Of a stretch of DNA of 64,000 nt, positions 42,977-53,501 are shown in pieces. The notes below the pieces were generated by a model. That model searched no databases and was not told where the DNA came from. It was given only the letters and a program-made list of their open reading frames with translations. Every line of letters starts with the position of its first letter. Position 1 is the first letter of the stretch. Position numbers and translations under genes: made by a program. The stretch is taken from NCBI GenBank assembly GCA_029204225.1, contig CM055106.1, positions 35,376,361 to 35,440,360 on the forward strand, given 5' to 3'. The DNA comes from Diphasiastrum complanatum (taxonomy: Eukaryota; Streptophyta; Lycopodiopsida; Lycopodiales; Lycopodiaceae).

Positions 42977-43480
42977 TGGGTTTCTTTCCTATCCTAACCT
43001 CAACCCAAGATCTAGCATCAAATAATAGAACTTAATCATCACGCGGAGGTTTGTTCCCATGAGAGCGATAGCATATTTCAGATTTCAGCATGAATAGAAA
43101 ATCGAATTTAACTCTAACATCTATTAACCCTTAACACTACAATCATTAACACTACATCCATTAACGCTACATCCACAATAAAGATAGCTTACCCTTTCTC
43201 TCTCACAAAAAGTATAAGAACATGCAATCCCAATAACAATCAAATCCAACAATTAGCAAATACAATGAAAAGCATGAGAGAAGGAGAAAAAGTGATAGAG
43301 AGCAAGAACATTCATAAATCCATTTCATAAGAGAACCAATCTGCTTGATTGAAATGAAGATACGTACATGTGTAGGAAACTCGAGTTGGTCCCTTTTTAT
43401 AATGGAGAGGAGGACCCTGGCCTCAGAATCCTATTGGTCCATTTCTACCTCCCTAACTAGTCTAATTTAAAAAAGAGTGG
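42977..43480 (-). repeat. 5' LTR of the gypsy element (outer end uncertain)
   Basis: Begins TGGGTTTCTTTCC right after the primer site. A sense-strand TATA box (TATAAAA, complement at 43395-43401) marks the promoter. The outer end was not found because the 3' LTR is missing; it probably lies beyond 43480. Text near 43430 (AATCCTATTGGTCCAT) resembles a minisatellite unit at 10.9-11.0 kb. Confidence 0.6.
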
Positions 43481-44263
43481 GAACCCATTCAAAATTGGAG
43501 GGAACCAATTTGAATTTGAAATTTGGTGGTAACCCCAACTTTATTCACTAACTTGACATTTAGGCCTGCGACATTAAAAGTCCCACAAAAAGGCCTAAAG
43601 TCCTTTTATTGACTTTCTAATCATAAAATCTCTATGTGATCATCGGGTTGGACTTACACACATAGGGTGCCAAATCCCTCTCACTTATTAGCTAGGGTTA
43701 GGGTTGCCTCGAGATCCGCAAACCCTCCAACAATCAAGCCACAACCAACTAAATAACTAGCATTGGAAGTAACTAACCACAAAGCTCTCAACTTCACACA
43801 TCTAACATGCAAGCAAGCAAAGTAACTAACATCACTTCTAAACCACAAGACAACTACAACTCTCAACTCTCAAATTATCAACTCACACCTCTAGGACACA
43901 AGGATCCAAAACACACAACTACCAAATGTACCAACTTCTAAAAATACTAACATTTGGAATACAAGGATTTGGCTCCTTCTTATAGGAAAATCAAATGGAT
44001 CTCCTTCACAATGCCATCTTGCCACTCTTCATGCCTTTCAAGCCTTCTTTGTCATTTGTCCCCAACTCATTTGATAATACACCTAGTGGCCTCCATAAGA
44101 GAATGGGAGAGTGGTGCATTCAAGGCTCTCTTCCAAGATGCCATTTTTATCAAAGGCTAGGGAGGCCATTCAAGGTCCCCTTTTGTACAACCTAGAAGCC
44201 CAAAATGTCAGTGGCTAGTGGGTATACCTCCCAAATGTTTTTAGCCTCCAAAGTGTTTTGACA
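43481..44263. other. No recognisable gene; possibly LTR-derived
   Basis: No motif-bearing ORF. A TATAAGAAGGAGCC complement near 43971-43984 resembles the promoter of the 33.0-33.5 kb LTR, so part of this may be another minus-strand LTR. Confidence 0.4.
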
Positions 44264-44387
44264 TTTATTATAAAAATTTTGGGTGAGGCCCTTTTTCAAC
44301 CCCTATTTTTTATAGGTGACCTTCGTTTATTATCCGAATTTTGGGTGAGGCCCTTTTTTCAACCCCTATTTTTTATAGGCGACCTTC
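44264..44387. repeat. Tandem duplication, period 62 bp, two units
   Basis: TTTATTAT(A/C) starts at 44264 and 44326; each unit goes on with ATTTTGGGTGAGGCCCTTTT, TCAACCCCTATTTTTTATAG and GCGACCTTC/GTGACCTTC. The units differ by few bases. Confidence 0.92.
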
Positions 44388-45350
44388 ATTGTTTTTGGCC
44401 TTTCTTTGATTTTTCAAGGGGCGTGCACCTGGTACTCATTTTTCTGGGTTTTTGGTTTGTTGGATAGCCACTTAGCTCGCGCATTTCGTTAATTGCCCAA
44501 ACTTTGTCGTTAAGGTTTCTATGATTCCTTGACACTGAATCCATATTTTCTGGTCCCCTTTTTATCCAAAACTTTTCTTTCTCGATTTTTTTCTTCTGTG
44601 GTTGCCTTTTTTGACTAGAGCTCCCACAACAACACAGTTTTCTTGAAAAATACACTGAGTGATCATATATTAGTAAAAAATGGACTCAGTACATGGTGAC
44701 ATTTTAGCATGGTCATACCGGCTATTTTTTTACAACTGGCCATTTTTTTGAAAAGTCATAAAATATTTACAGGCCATTTCTAAGGCCGCAAAATTTGCTC
44801 TAGCCTCATTTAGGACGGGCTGGGACCCAGTTCTAAGGCAAATTTGTGTCAATTTTTCTAATAACCGGGTTTTACATGGTGGTTTTTTTTCAGTTTTGAG
44901 AATTTATGTTTCAATATAAGTCCGATTTGCCATGCAAAAATATCGGCTGACATTTTGCCTTTTAAACCTTGGAAGTTGATTCTTCATTCATTCCTCATGC
45001 TTCAAGCACACAAGCCTACTGAGGACTCAATGAATGAACATGTAAAAACCTCATCATAAGCTATGCATGCATAGCTCTCCATAGATATTGGCGTTGGTTT
45101 GCTTCTCATGGATCCATCCAAATTGAACCTTCCCATGCTTGATGTTGCCAACTCTGATTTCAACTTAGCTATGATCCATAATATATCAAGTAGGACAACC
45201 ATTATAGGTAGTTCGAGCACCAAAAGAGCCTTATTTTTTACTTTTCATCTATTTGATGTACACATGACCTAGGTATGTATTTACACATTTGAAATATTAT
45301 ATTAACATTGTTCGCTAGTCAAAAAATTTTGGAGCTTTTCAGTCATATTT
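44388..45350. other. No recognisable gene
   Basis: Low-complexity T-rich sequence and short ORFs without motifs on both strands. Confidence 0.45.
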
Positions 45351-45809
45351 TTGTGCAATTCAAAACTCCCACCGAACAAGATTTTGACCTGTGAGAGCTT
45401 TTGGAAAGGCAAAATTTTAGACTTCAAAGATGGTAGATCCATTTCAGAGGTCTTGGTTCAACATGTGTACATGCATAAGGAAATCAAAGTGGAAGGGAAA
45501 AGTTCCAACAATAGACTCAAATGCAATTGTAAATTATGGAACAACTTTGACTTTGAACTTTACATTGATTATTCATATGTGCATGTGAGTATTAGTATGA
45601 TTTTGTTTTTGTTTTTTGCAAATTTGTATCCATCAAACATAATTGAATGGCAACCAATGCAATTTCTTGTCGACATCATAGACTTTATATATTCTAATTT
45701 TGGTCTTTTTAAATATAAGAACTGCTCTTTGAGATCACTTTTGGATTCTTGTATTTTTTTTTTCTATGATTCATCTTACACTGCCATCCATGAACATTGG
45801 TTTAGGTGA
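45351..45809 (+). CDS. Unrecognised 152-codon ORF (doubtful)
   Basis: I do not recognise this protein. It starts MCNSKLPPNKILTCESFWKG and includes a hydrophobic stretch (VSISMILFLFFANLYP) that could be one membrane segment. Codon use looks AT-driven, with many Phe, Ile and Tyr, as expected for chance ORFs in AT-rich DNA. No splice sites, LTR ends or neighbours support it. It may be random or a decayed fragment. Confidence 0.15.
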   Translation: MCNSKLPPNKILTCESFWKGKILDFKDGRSISEVLVQHVYMHKEIKVEGKSSNNRLKCNCKLWNNFDFELYIDYSYVHVSISMILFLFFANLYPSNIIEWQPMQFLVDIIDFIYSNFGLFKYKNCSLRSLLDSCIFFFYDSSYTAIHEHWFR

Positions 45810-46032
45810 AAGATTGAAGGTGATATCATTGTCCTCTTTTTCAAGTGAAGAGGCTAAAAGCATGGATTGGTGGTACAAAAAAAGAACCCATTTTTCATTG
45901 TACCTTTTGGTAGTACATTTCAATTTTTGGTGATTTGGGAGGGAGCTTGATAGATGCTACCCATGAGTTAATGCAATGAAGGCGTCCCTAGTAATGATGG
46001 TTCCCACATAGGCTCTTCAAATCTAGTGGAGC

Positions 46033-46148
46033 CACTTTAAAATGCTGAGCCCAACGGGGTTGGCTCAATTGGTTAGCTTGACATCCAAAGTTTCTTTGGT
46101 CTCAGGTTCGAGCCTCCCCTTGGAAACCAAGAAGCACTTTAAAATGCT
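46033..46148 (+). mobile_element. tRNA-related SINE-like insertion with 14-bp target duplication
   Basis: An 88-bp core (46047-46134) is bracketed by the perfect direct repeat CACTTTAAAATGCT (46033-46046 and 46135-46148). The core holds an A box (TGGCTCAATTGG, 46061-46072) and a B box (GGTTCGAGCCT, 46105-46115), the two internal promoter elements of tRNA genes. It does not fold as a normal tRNA: the anticodon region is the hairpin CCAAAG-TTT-CTTTGG and the T stem does not pair. There is no poly-A tail. This is best read as a short SINE or a retroposed tRNA-like RNA. Confidence 0.8.
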
Positions 46149-46439
46149 ACAAATAAACCTTTTTTTGAGTGTGTTCTACCCAAAAAAGGCAGTGTCCTTG
46201 ACAATCCACGTTGTCCAAACCATGCTTTTAGCCAAGACTGGATTCCTCCGGATTCTACCATAGTAGAGAATTTACGATCATAGTTGTTATTGACATTCAG
46301 AAGTATATTATAAATAACATGAGTTCAAAAATCATTAGGTTGCACTAGTTTTTGCCTTTTGCAATATTTGTAGAATTTCTTGTTGAATGTAATGTTTGGA
46401 GAAAAGTGAAAATATTTATTTTTATTGATTAAACAGATG
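46149..46439. other. Flank between the SINE-like insertion and copia A2
   Basis: Short AT-rich stretch without features; the integrase fragment of A2 begins at about 46440. Confidence 0.4.
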
Positions 46440-48128
46440 ACATGTTATCAGACCTTTTGGATGATCAATGGGATAAAAAAAAGTGATGGCAATATCCTTC
46501 TGGAAAATTTATCAATAAAAGATATAAAATATTTTGAATCCTTCAGCGAATAATTTTTCATCAGGCCACAAATGTCTAAACGTACAATGTCTAATAATCC
46601 TCTAGCAATATGTTGATGGCTTGATTTGAATGGTTTCCTAGTCTGTTTACCAACTAGATAGTCTTGACAGACAGGCAACTCGACTTTATCATGAGGATAG
46701 TCGAGATCAAGAACAATAGATTGTCTAGACATTTGTTGTACAACAGCATGATTCAAGTGACCAAGCCTATAATGCCAAAGTAAACTTTTATTTGCATGAA
46801 TAGAAGTACTGAGCCACTGACTAGAGGCAGAAAAGCAGTGACTTAATTTATACAAGCATCCATGCCTCTTTCTGAGTGCTAGGATCTTGCCTGTCCTATC
46901 AACTACTTTGCACTGATCACACTCACAATACCTTCACCTTTAATAGCTTGTGTGCTATTATTGCCAAGGTGAACATATTTGTTGGTATTGTAGGGTGTAT
47001 AGGACTTGAAACAGCCAATGAGACTGGTCATGTGCTGAGTGGCATCGAAATCCAAGAACCAAGAACTGTCACTGGATGCTCCTTGATGACTGGTCATGAA
47101 GACATCATGATCCACTTCTTGAATGGGTTGTGGAGCTTCTGTAGCTGCATTTGCCACTTGATTCGACTGCCCCTTGTTGTTGTTCTTAGCTTGTAATATT
47201 CGACAGTCTTGAATTTCATGGTTGTTTTGTTTGCAGTATCTACAAAACAGCTCCTTCTTTGTCTACGGATTCGTGACTGTTCTTTGTGCTATGCTAGTTT
47301 CTATTCTTGCTTTGATTGCTTTGGTCCTTTCTTCTTCTTCTGCTTAGTAGTGTGCTTGTTGGTATACAAGGTGTGAGAATCAGCTGAGGAACTTGAGGCT
47401 TCATTCCTCCGTGCGTCTTCCTACAACAACATTGTAACGACTCTAGAAAGAGTCAGTTCTGGATGTGTCGTGATGATCATCACCCAGCTGTCATATGAGC
47501 TTGGCAAGCTTGTAAGCAGTTGCATCATTGCATCTTGATCGTCTATGACAAATCCGACAGCGGCCATTTGCTTCAGCAGGTTCTTGAATTTGTTGATGTG
47601 ATTCTATAGGGAATCACCATTCGCCATCTTGAGAGAGTAAAATGTCTTCCTAAGATATAGCTTGGAAGCTATATCTCGCACTTCGTATAATGTGCTCAAG
47701 ATGTCCCAGACTTCTTTGGATGTCTGGGCTTCGGATAGATGGCTGATCTGAGTATCCGAAATATTGAGGATAATCAGCGTGAATGCCTTTCCATCCTTTT
47801 GCTTCCATTTAGCAATTGTTGCATCGTCAGCTTTGGGTTTCCCTTCTGCACCTGTAACAACGTCATACAATTCTTTAGCCATTAGCACTGTTTTCATCTT
47901 AAATTTTCACAAATGGTAATTGGCTCCATCAAGCTTGTCCATGATAGGACTGGCTTTTCCTTGGGAATCCATGTGGAAGATTAGTCTAGGTGATAGGAAA
48001 AACTATCAGTGACTTAAGTATGAAAACCTAGTGCCTAATTACAGAACAAGAAGACAATTACTCTATCTGCTAGTAAAGTCTTGTTACTATGGAAGCTTAC
48101 CAGGCTACAAAAAATAGCTCTAATACCA
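46440..48128 (-). pseudogene. Copia A2: gag, protease and integrase start
   Basis: Fourth copy of family A. gag starts about 47975 (after a stop the frame 47897-47604 reads MKTVLMAKELYDVVTGAEGK and KVWDILSTLYEVRD-type text). The zinc knuckle is intact at 47203-47244: CRYCKQNNHEIQDC fits C-X2-C-X4-H-X4-C. The protease site is altered to WFLDFDATQHMTS (usual DSGAT) in ORF 47157-46903. ORF 46855-46448 holds the GAG-pre-integrase His/Cys domain (LLWHYRLGHLNHAVVQQMSR) and the first integrase Asp (LDIVRLDICGLM), then the copy is cut at about 46440. RT and RNase H are missing. Confidence 0.9.
48117..48128 (-). other. Primer binding site of copia A2
   Basis: GCTCTAATACCA, complement of the tRNA-iMet type site with one change, touching TGTTGGG at 48129. 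Confidence 0.88.
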
Positions 48129-48295
48129 TGTTGGGAAAGAGGGGTGTGAGAAACAAAAATAGCTCGAAAAGAAACGAACACCAAAAGAAGCAAACTCGAA
48201 ACTCGAAAAAGAAACAAACTCGAACGGAAAGTGTTCATGCGCAGCGGAATAAGCTATCTCACTCTTTCCTTAAGCATGACTACACCTATCAGACT
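48129..48295 (-). repeat. 5' LTR fragment of copia A2 (167 bp)
   Basis: TGTTGGGAAAGAGG at the inner end, then words shared with 25780 onward (AAGCATGACTACACCTATCAGA). It stops at 48295, within about 30 bp of the LTR position where the opposite-strand A LTR at 37694-38563 also stops. Confidence 0.8.
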
Positions 48296-48389
48296 CAAAG
48301 ACATATGCGTTGAACGGAAGGGTGCGAGAAAACCCAAACAAAAATTCATAAAATCGAGAAAAATACAAAAAGGTTATTGTTGTGATATG

Positions 48390-48870
48390 GAACTCACCCA
48401 GGAACTTGAGACGTATACGTTGAAGGTAGATAGAGCCTGTAGACATTCGAATAGAAAAGGTGTCATAGGAGCAGTATTGTAGAATTTCAATGGGACTGAA
48501 CTAGTCAGAATAGGAGTCCTATTAGGGAAAGGATTCATGAACAACACTGTTGAATACAAAGCCCTTCTAATCGATTTACAAATGATGATGCGAGTTGCGC
48601 AAACTATAGACAACCTCTGAATTATGGGAGATTCACGACTCCTAATCCGAGACATGACTGGCGTATACCAACTCTAAAGCAGGACCTTATAGGCCTATGC
48701 AATCGCCATCAACGAATACACTAGAGAGTTTTCCCACATCGAATGGATGCATATTCCATGAGTACAAAATTAACGTATTGATAGTCTAGCTGCGATAGCC
48801 TACGACCAGGATCATTACTGGCAATGTGAGCCAGGTAGGGTAGTCATTTCACCCATAACTGTTACTACAG
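48390..48870 (+). pseudogene. Decayed RNase H of the extra-RNase-H (archaeal/plant) type
   Basis: Reading one frame through several stops gives an RNase H fold: KVDRACRHSNRKGVIGAVL (first catalytic Asp), NNTVEYKALLIDLQMM (Glu), IMGDSRLLIRDMTGVYQL (second Asp), EFSHIEWMHIP and RIDSLAAIAYD (last Asp). All four acidic positions can be found. This type of domain is known as an additional RNase H in plant Tat-lineage gypsy elements. At least five in-frame stops show it is dead. It lies next to the broken A2 LTR and is not joined to an RT. Confidence 0.75.
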
Positions 48871-49187
48871 AGCTATGGACAATTTTGAAATTCTAGGCAT
48901 GATATGGAGTTCGATGGATCAAAAGTCTGATAAACCAAGTAGGTCTAGAGAATCCCGAACTCCTAGCCCAATTACATCAGTTGATGAACCATGAACTATC
49001 TAGAACTTGTTTTAGGTCACACCATAGGACCACAGCCCATGGGTTAATGCACACGGCCTAAGTACATAGTAAACCCCATGCTCTAGCACGAACCTGACAG
49101 ATATATACAGAGGGGGAAAGGGGTGTAAAGTTCAAAGATTTTGTATATTCAACAAATTGTATATTCATATATATAAATGCTAAAGCA

Positions 49188-49980
49188 CAAGTGATGGAAC
49201 TCACTGCTGAAAAAAGTATGGAAGACCTACAGAGCAATAATCAGTCCAACCAACGCCATAGAAAACTAACGAGGTCCATACTAAAGGAAGGACGGAGGAC
49301 CGACATAGAGATCCAACTTTTGAAAGAAGAATTGAAAAAACAAAGTAACCTACGAATTAGGGCAGCTGGTTAGTGCAAATAAGGAGCATGATACCTGGAA
49401 GCATAAGTACAATGATCTCAAGGAAGCTAGTGACAGAAAGCAGATAAGCCATGGGGAGGGGTATACAGGGCAAGAAACGATCCTAGCCAATACCAAGGTG
49501 GAACTAGCTGCAACCAAAACTACCGTAGCCATGCTAGCTTGGCAGTTACATGAATATTAGAAAAAAGAAACAACAAAAGGACCAATTAGGCCTCAGAGTT
49601 CCTGCAACCCTTTACCCGCTTACCATGTGCAGGGCAAGGAAATTTTGTCAGACAATATATTCTATAAAAACTTCGATGCTTACAGGTTATATCTACCACC
49701 CATGGAGTTTTCTCTAGATGTCCAGGTTTTTTAGCTACGACCATCCATGAGTTCATCCCTCAGATTCACATGGCCACTCATCCTAGATAGTTTTGAAAAC
49801 TACAAAGATTTTTGTGAGAGCTTATGTAGGTTCTCAATTGTTGCCGCACCAGAAAGATGATATCATTAGATTGGTCGGCCACTATGCCTACTGCTGGCAG
49901 AATTGGTTACTACAACCTTGGGGCGCTAAGACGAAACCCACCAAGAAAGTGGGGTGGGGAGTGACTCCATCGCCCAATGG
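49188..49980 (+). pseudogene. Decayed coiled-coil ORF downstream of the RNase H
   Basis: I do not recognise the protein. A 60-codon ORF (49191-49373, MELTAEKSMEDLQSNNQSNQ, then IEIQLLKEELKKQSNLRIRA) is followed in another frame by NKEHDTWKHKYNDLKEASDR and TKVELAATKTTVAMLAWQL, and then by DDIIRLVGHYAYCWQNWLLQ around 49860-49920. Charged, Leu-spaced stretches suggest a coiled coil. The place, strand and style recall the coiled-coil part of the ORF at 18.9-21.8 kb, but I see no clear sequence match. Confidence 0.4.
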
Positions 49981-49985
49981 GTAAA

Positions 49986-50086
49986 GCACAGAAAAAAATA
50001 TAAAACAAAAAAAAAAAATCCAGAGAGAAAGAAAGACTGAAAAAAAAAGTAAAAGAAAAAAGAGGAAAAAAAAAAGGACTTCAACC
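49986..50086. repeat. A-rich low-complexity tract
   Basis: About 100 bp of A runs broken by G, with GAGAGAAAGAAAGA in the middle. It follows the coiled-coil remnant. Confidence 0.85.
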
Positions 50087-51635
50087 AAGGTCAAGATGAT
50101 TTTGATGATTGCATTGGGCTCAATGCATGGTGACATGGTTGTTTCTTGAATCTATTGCTACTAGACTTCAAATCTTTTTTGTTGGGTGGATATTGAGCTT
50201 TTACTTTGCTTATTAGATTTATGTACACATTTGAATTAAAAAAATTAGTGCGACAACTATTGTTGCAACAAAGTGTCATCAACCTTCAATTTTATTTTCT
50301 CTTCCAACGCAAGGTCCAAGGTAGTATTTATGTTCATTCAACGACCAATGACTCCTGTTATGAAAGAATGCTTTTGTTTCCAAGCCCTCCATTCATAATA
50401 ACTTAAAGAAAGCAACGTTTGCATTTAATTTGCAATATTTTTTATACTGCAAGTTTTAGAAACCTATAAAAGCAAATTAAATTTTGAATTCCAATGTGTA
50501 GTTATAGACTCGAGCATTGCTTGGCCTCTCATGTACTTCAAGCATTTTACATTGCCTAAGATCAATACATGCAAGGCTCTAAACAACCTAGATGAAGACA
50601 ACATATAGAACAAATTTTCCATTCAAATTGCTAATTCAATAGGCCAATGATATATTGTTCTAACTCAAATGCTCATCAATAGCATGCACTAAAAACCAAT
50701 GCCCAAGATGTTCCTAGCATGTCGCTCAAAAATTTAGCATGAATGCTTGAGGGCTTCAATTTTATTTTAACCAATTTGAGCCTCATTCTACAATGATTTT
50801 GATTGGGTAGTCTTGGGGACAAAAAGACTATGCTAGCAAAAATGAAAAGGTCAAGGAATCTAAATTTGACTGATTGCATACATAGCTTAGATACCAATGT
50901 TATCATGAATGTGCTCAAGGGGGGTTGTTCTATGCCAATTTGTGAACCACATGTGTGGGCAAAGGTTCAAGTGGTCAAATTACAAAGCTCTTTCAGTAGC
51001 CTCTTTGCCATCCTCCCAAGCTGGCACGACCACATGATCTTGCCTTTTCAAGGTGTGTCAAGAAAAAGAACGCAAGCAGAAGTTAGCTAAACTTCAAGGT
51101 CTACGGGCAGTAACAACTTCAGATCATGAAATGTAAGTGCAAAAGTGAACCCAAGAGACAAGACTGCTACCATACTTGTCCAAATGCCTCTTTGATAATT
51201 TTAAACATTGTGGCATACGCATCCCTGCCAATACTAGAATAATCACATGCTCTTTATATCAATTTTTAATCAATAATCCTACCGACTTTACTCATAAGAG
51301 TCTCCATAATTTTAGACCTGATTTGAGAATATCGTTGATTGCCTAGTAGACTTGTCATTGACTTGGTTGTTAGTGTGAGAGATTTCAACTAGTTTAGTCT
51401 AGTTTAGTCATATTTTGGTAAATTGTCAATATGAGGCCAAAACTCATTTTAGACTTAGAGATAAACTTTTTAAAGTTATATTAGTTTAAAATACATTCAA
51501 GAAACACTTTTTAAAAGTGTGGGAAAGTTGGTAGTCGAGTTTGAGAGAGATTCAAATTTGAGCTTTGGGTACATTGAATCTAGACCCAATTAGTAGGGTT
51601 TACATTTTGGAGGGAAAGCCAAGTGGCCAAATAGG
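50087..51635. other. No recognisable gene
   Basis: Only short ORFs. It is the left flank of element E and reads on at 56749 on the other side of that insertion. Confidence 0.45.
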
Positions 51636-51640
51636 GTTTG

Positions 51641-52470
51641 TGAAAAAAGTACAAAAAGGACCAAGAGTGGATCCTAATCTGATTCTCAAGAGGGATTGGT
51701 TGTCAGATTACTTGATCTATCAATCTACTTGCGATTAAGATCAATCTAGATCAAATCTAGACACAAAATCCTAACAAGAACAATCATTAATTGAAGGTAG
51801 GTGTACTTTTTGGTTTCACACGTGTGAAACATTGTCTGAGTAAGGACTCCAACCTGAAAATCAAGTACACATTGATAGCACCTCAAAACAATCAAAACAA
51901 ATGTAGACAAATGAAGAGAATCACTCAAAATTGCTTCCAAAACCAAGATTGGTGTCTCTCAATGATTATGGCCAAATGTGGCTCTATATATACAATAAGT
52001 GGGAGCTCGTGGTACTGATCATCCCTCTGATCCCACATGTGTGAAGGTGCTTTGTCATATGATGATTCATCATGCAAAACTGATACTTGGACAAAACCTT
52101 CTATTTTGAGCACTTTTGGTCCATTTTCCTTCTATATGGAGATCTACTTGGAAATCTTCTAGAAGTAAAAATTCGCCTACTTCAGCTTATTCCACACATG
52201 TGAGCTATCCTCTACACATGTGATATGACACCTAACCAAAGGATGTGGCTCATGCAATCAATAGATTGATGCCATGTGTCATATGTCTAGAAAACTAGTT
52301 TTTGGCCATTTTAGCCACTAGAACTTGAATTAAATCATATGTACAACATATATGACTATGGTACATGACAAGTACACTAGTTTCACATGTGGAAACAGGC
52401 TCCACACATGTTTTTTTATCTATATACAAGATTTTTGGCCTCTACCAAACTTATTTTTGCATTTTTCACA
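51641..52470 (-). repeat. 3' LTR of element E
   Basis: 830 bp, TGAAAAAAGTAC...TTTTTCACA on the plus strand. A sense TATA (complement at about 51984-51992) is present. It holds an 18-bp perfect palindrome GTTTCACACGTGTGAAAC at 51813-51830 and four more CAC(A/G)TGTG-like sites. Confidence 0.93.
51813..51830. promoter_or_regulatory. Perfect 18-bp palindrome with a CACGTG core
   Basis: GTTTCACACGTGTGAAAC; its partner in the other LTR (56110-56127) has one change (GTTTCGCACGTGTGAAAC). The CACGTG core is the G-box bound by plant bHLH and bZIP factors (known); a role here is inferred. Confidence 0.6.
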
Positions 52471-52476
52471 CTCCTC
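52471..52476 (-). other. Polypurine tract of element E
   Basis: CTCCTC on the plus strand, GAGGAG in sense, directly beside the left LTR. Confidence 0.55.
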
Positions 52477-52593
52477 AAAAATCTAGCTTGATGGAAAACA
52501 TGATGATCTTGAACTTGACTCCATGGGCTGAATTGGTCTTTGCTGGTTCAAAAGGTGTGAAGATCAGCCAATGAGCTTGATGTTGATTTGAAA

Positions 52594-53240
52594 TCACCAT
52601 ATCCATGATAGTGCTTCTTTGATGTTGATACCTTTCATGAGCTTGAGAGCTTTGCACCATCCTAGCACCTCCAAAATTGATTTCTTCCAAATTTCATGTA
52701 GATGCTTGACCTTGCGGCTTGCTCCTTCTTCATGTGCATGCTCCTCCATGAGAAAATAAAAATTTCTTCTTGATTTATTAGGATCACAAAGATCTAACAT
52801 CATGTTACCACGATCTAGACAATTAGACTCGTCCAAATTGGCAAGACTATGCATGCTATAATAACAAAGTGTTTGCATCGTATCTTCATGCTTGTTTACC
52901 ATGCTAATCTCAGATCCAATGAGTCTAAATGCTTCATTATGGAGATAAGTGTCTTTAGAAGATGATTCACTTACTCTCATAAAGAGTTTACAATTTGCTT
53001 CAATACAAATTTTCAAACTATGAGTGAACAAATCACTTTTGCTCTTACATGACTCAAGAGTGATGATATAACCATTTGCTTTCTAATTGATTTTAAATCA
53101 ATTTCAACCTTTTAAGAACATCATCTATGTTTTCAAGATAGACTTCATACTCAACTAATATGGCTTTACTCCAATTTTGAGATGCAATAATCTCACTAAA
53201 GTAGATTGACTTATCAAATGACATAAGAGAAGTAAGTATG
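52594..53240 (-). pseudogene. Element E, RT-head-like module, second copy
   Basis: About 53240-53101 reads SFDKSIYFSEIIASQNWSKA followed by ILVEYEVYLEN, like the copia RT entry (W-x-x-A/G-x-x-x-E). After stops, ORF 53031-52594 goes on with EANCKLFMRVSESSSKDTYL and HNEAFRLIGSEISM. Both parts have partners in the first copy at 53.54-53.92 kb in the same order. The rest of the ORF (HLHEIWKKSILEVLGWCKAL) is unrecognised. Confidence 0.6.
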
Positions 53241-53501
53241 AGATGTGTACCACATGAGATATGCTCCACTTTCCCTCAAAATGTGAGCCACATGGGCTCA
53301 ACCATGTTTCTTGAGTTTCTTTTTGGAATCACAACTTGAAAAGGTCTCTCCTCCTCAATGCTTGGCACACTTGAACCTTGAGATGACTCTTTAAGATCCT
53401 CTTCATGGTGATCCTTTTTGATGGAAATCCGCTCCATGTCTCATAATGTTCACAACATGTATGACCATACAATATGCACTTCCTATGATTATCAAGATTA
53501 C

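Noticed and set aside
45351-45809. Host gene of 152 codons
   Set aside because: Kept only as a doubtful ORF: AT-driven composition, no motif, no splice or promoter signals.
46047-46134. Functional tRNA gene
   Set aside because: A and B boxes are present but the anticodon arm has a three-base loop and the T stem does not pair; the 14-bp direct repeats around it point to retroposition.
49888-50136. Phe/Leu-rich minus ORF looking like a membrane protein
   Set aside because: It is the complement of the A-rich low-complexity tract.
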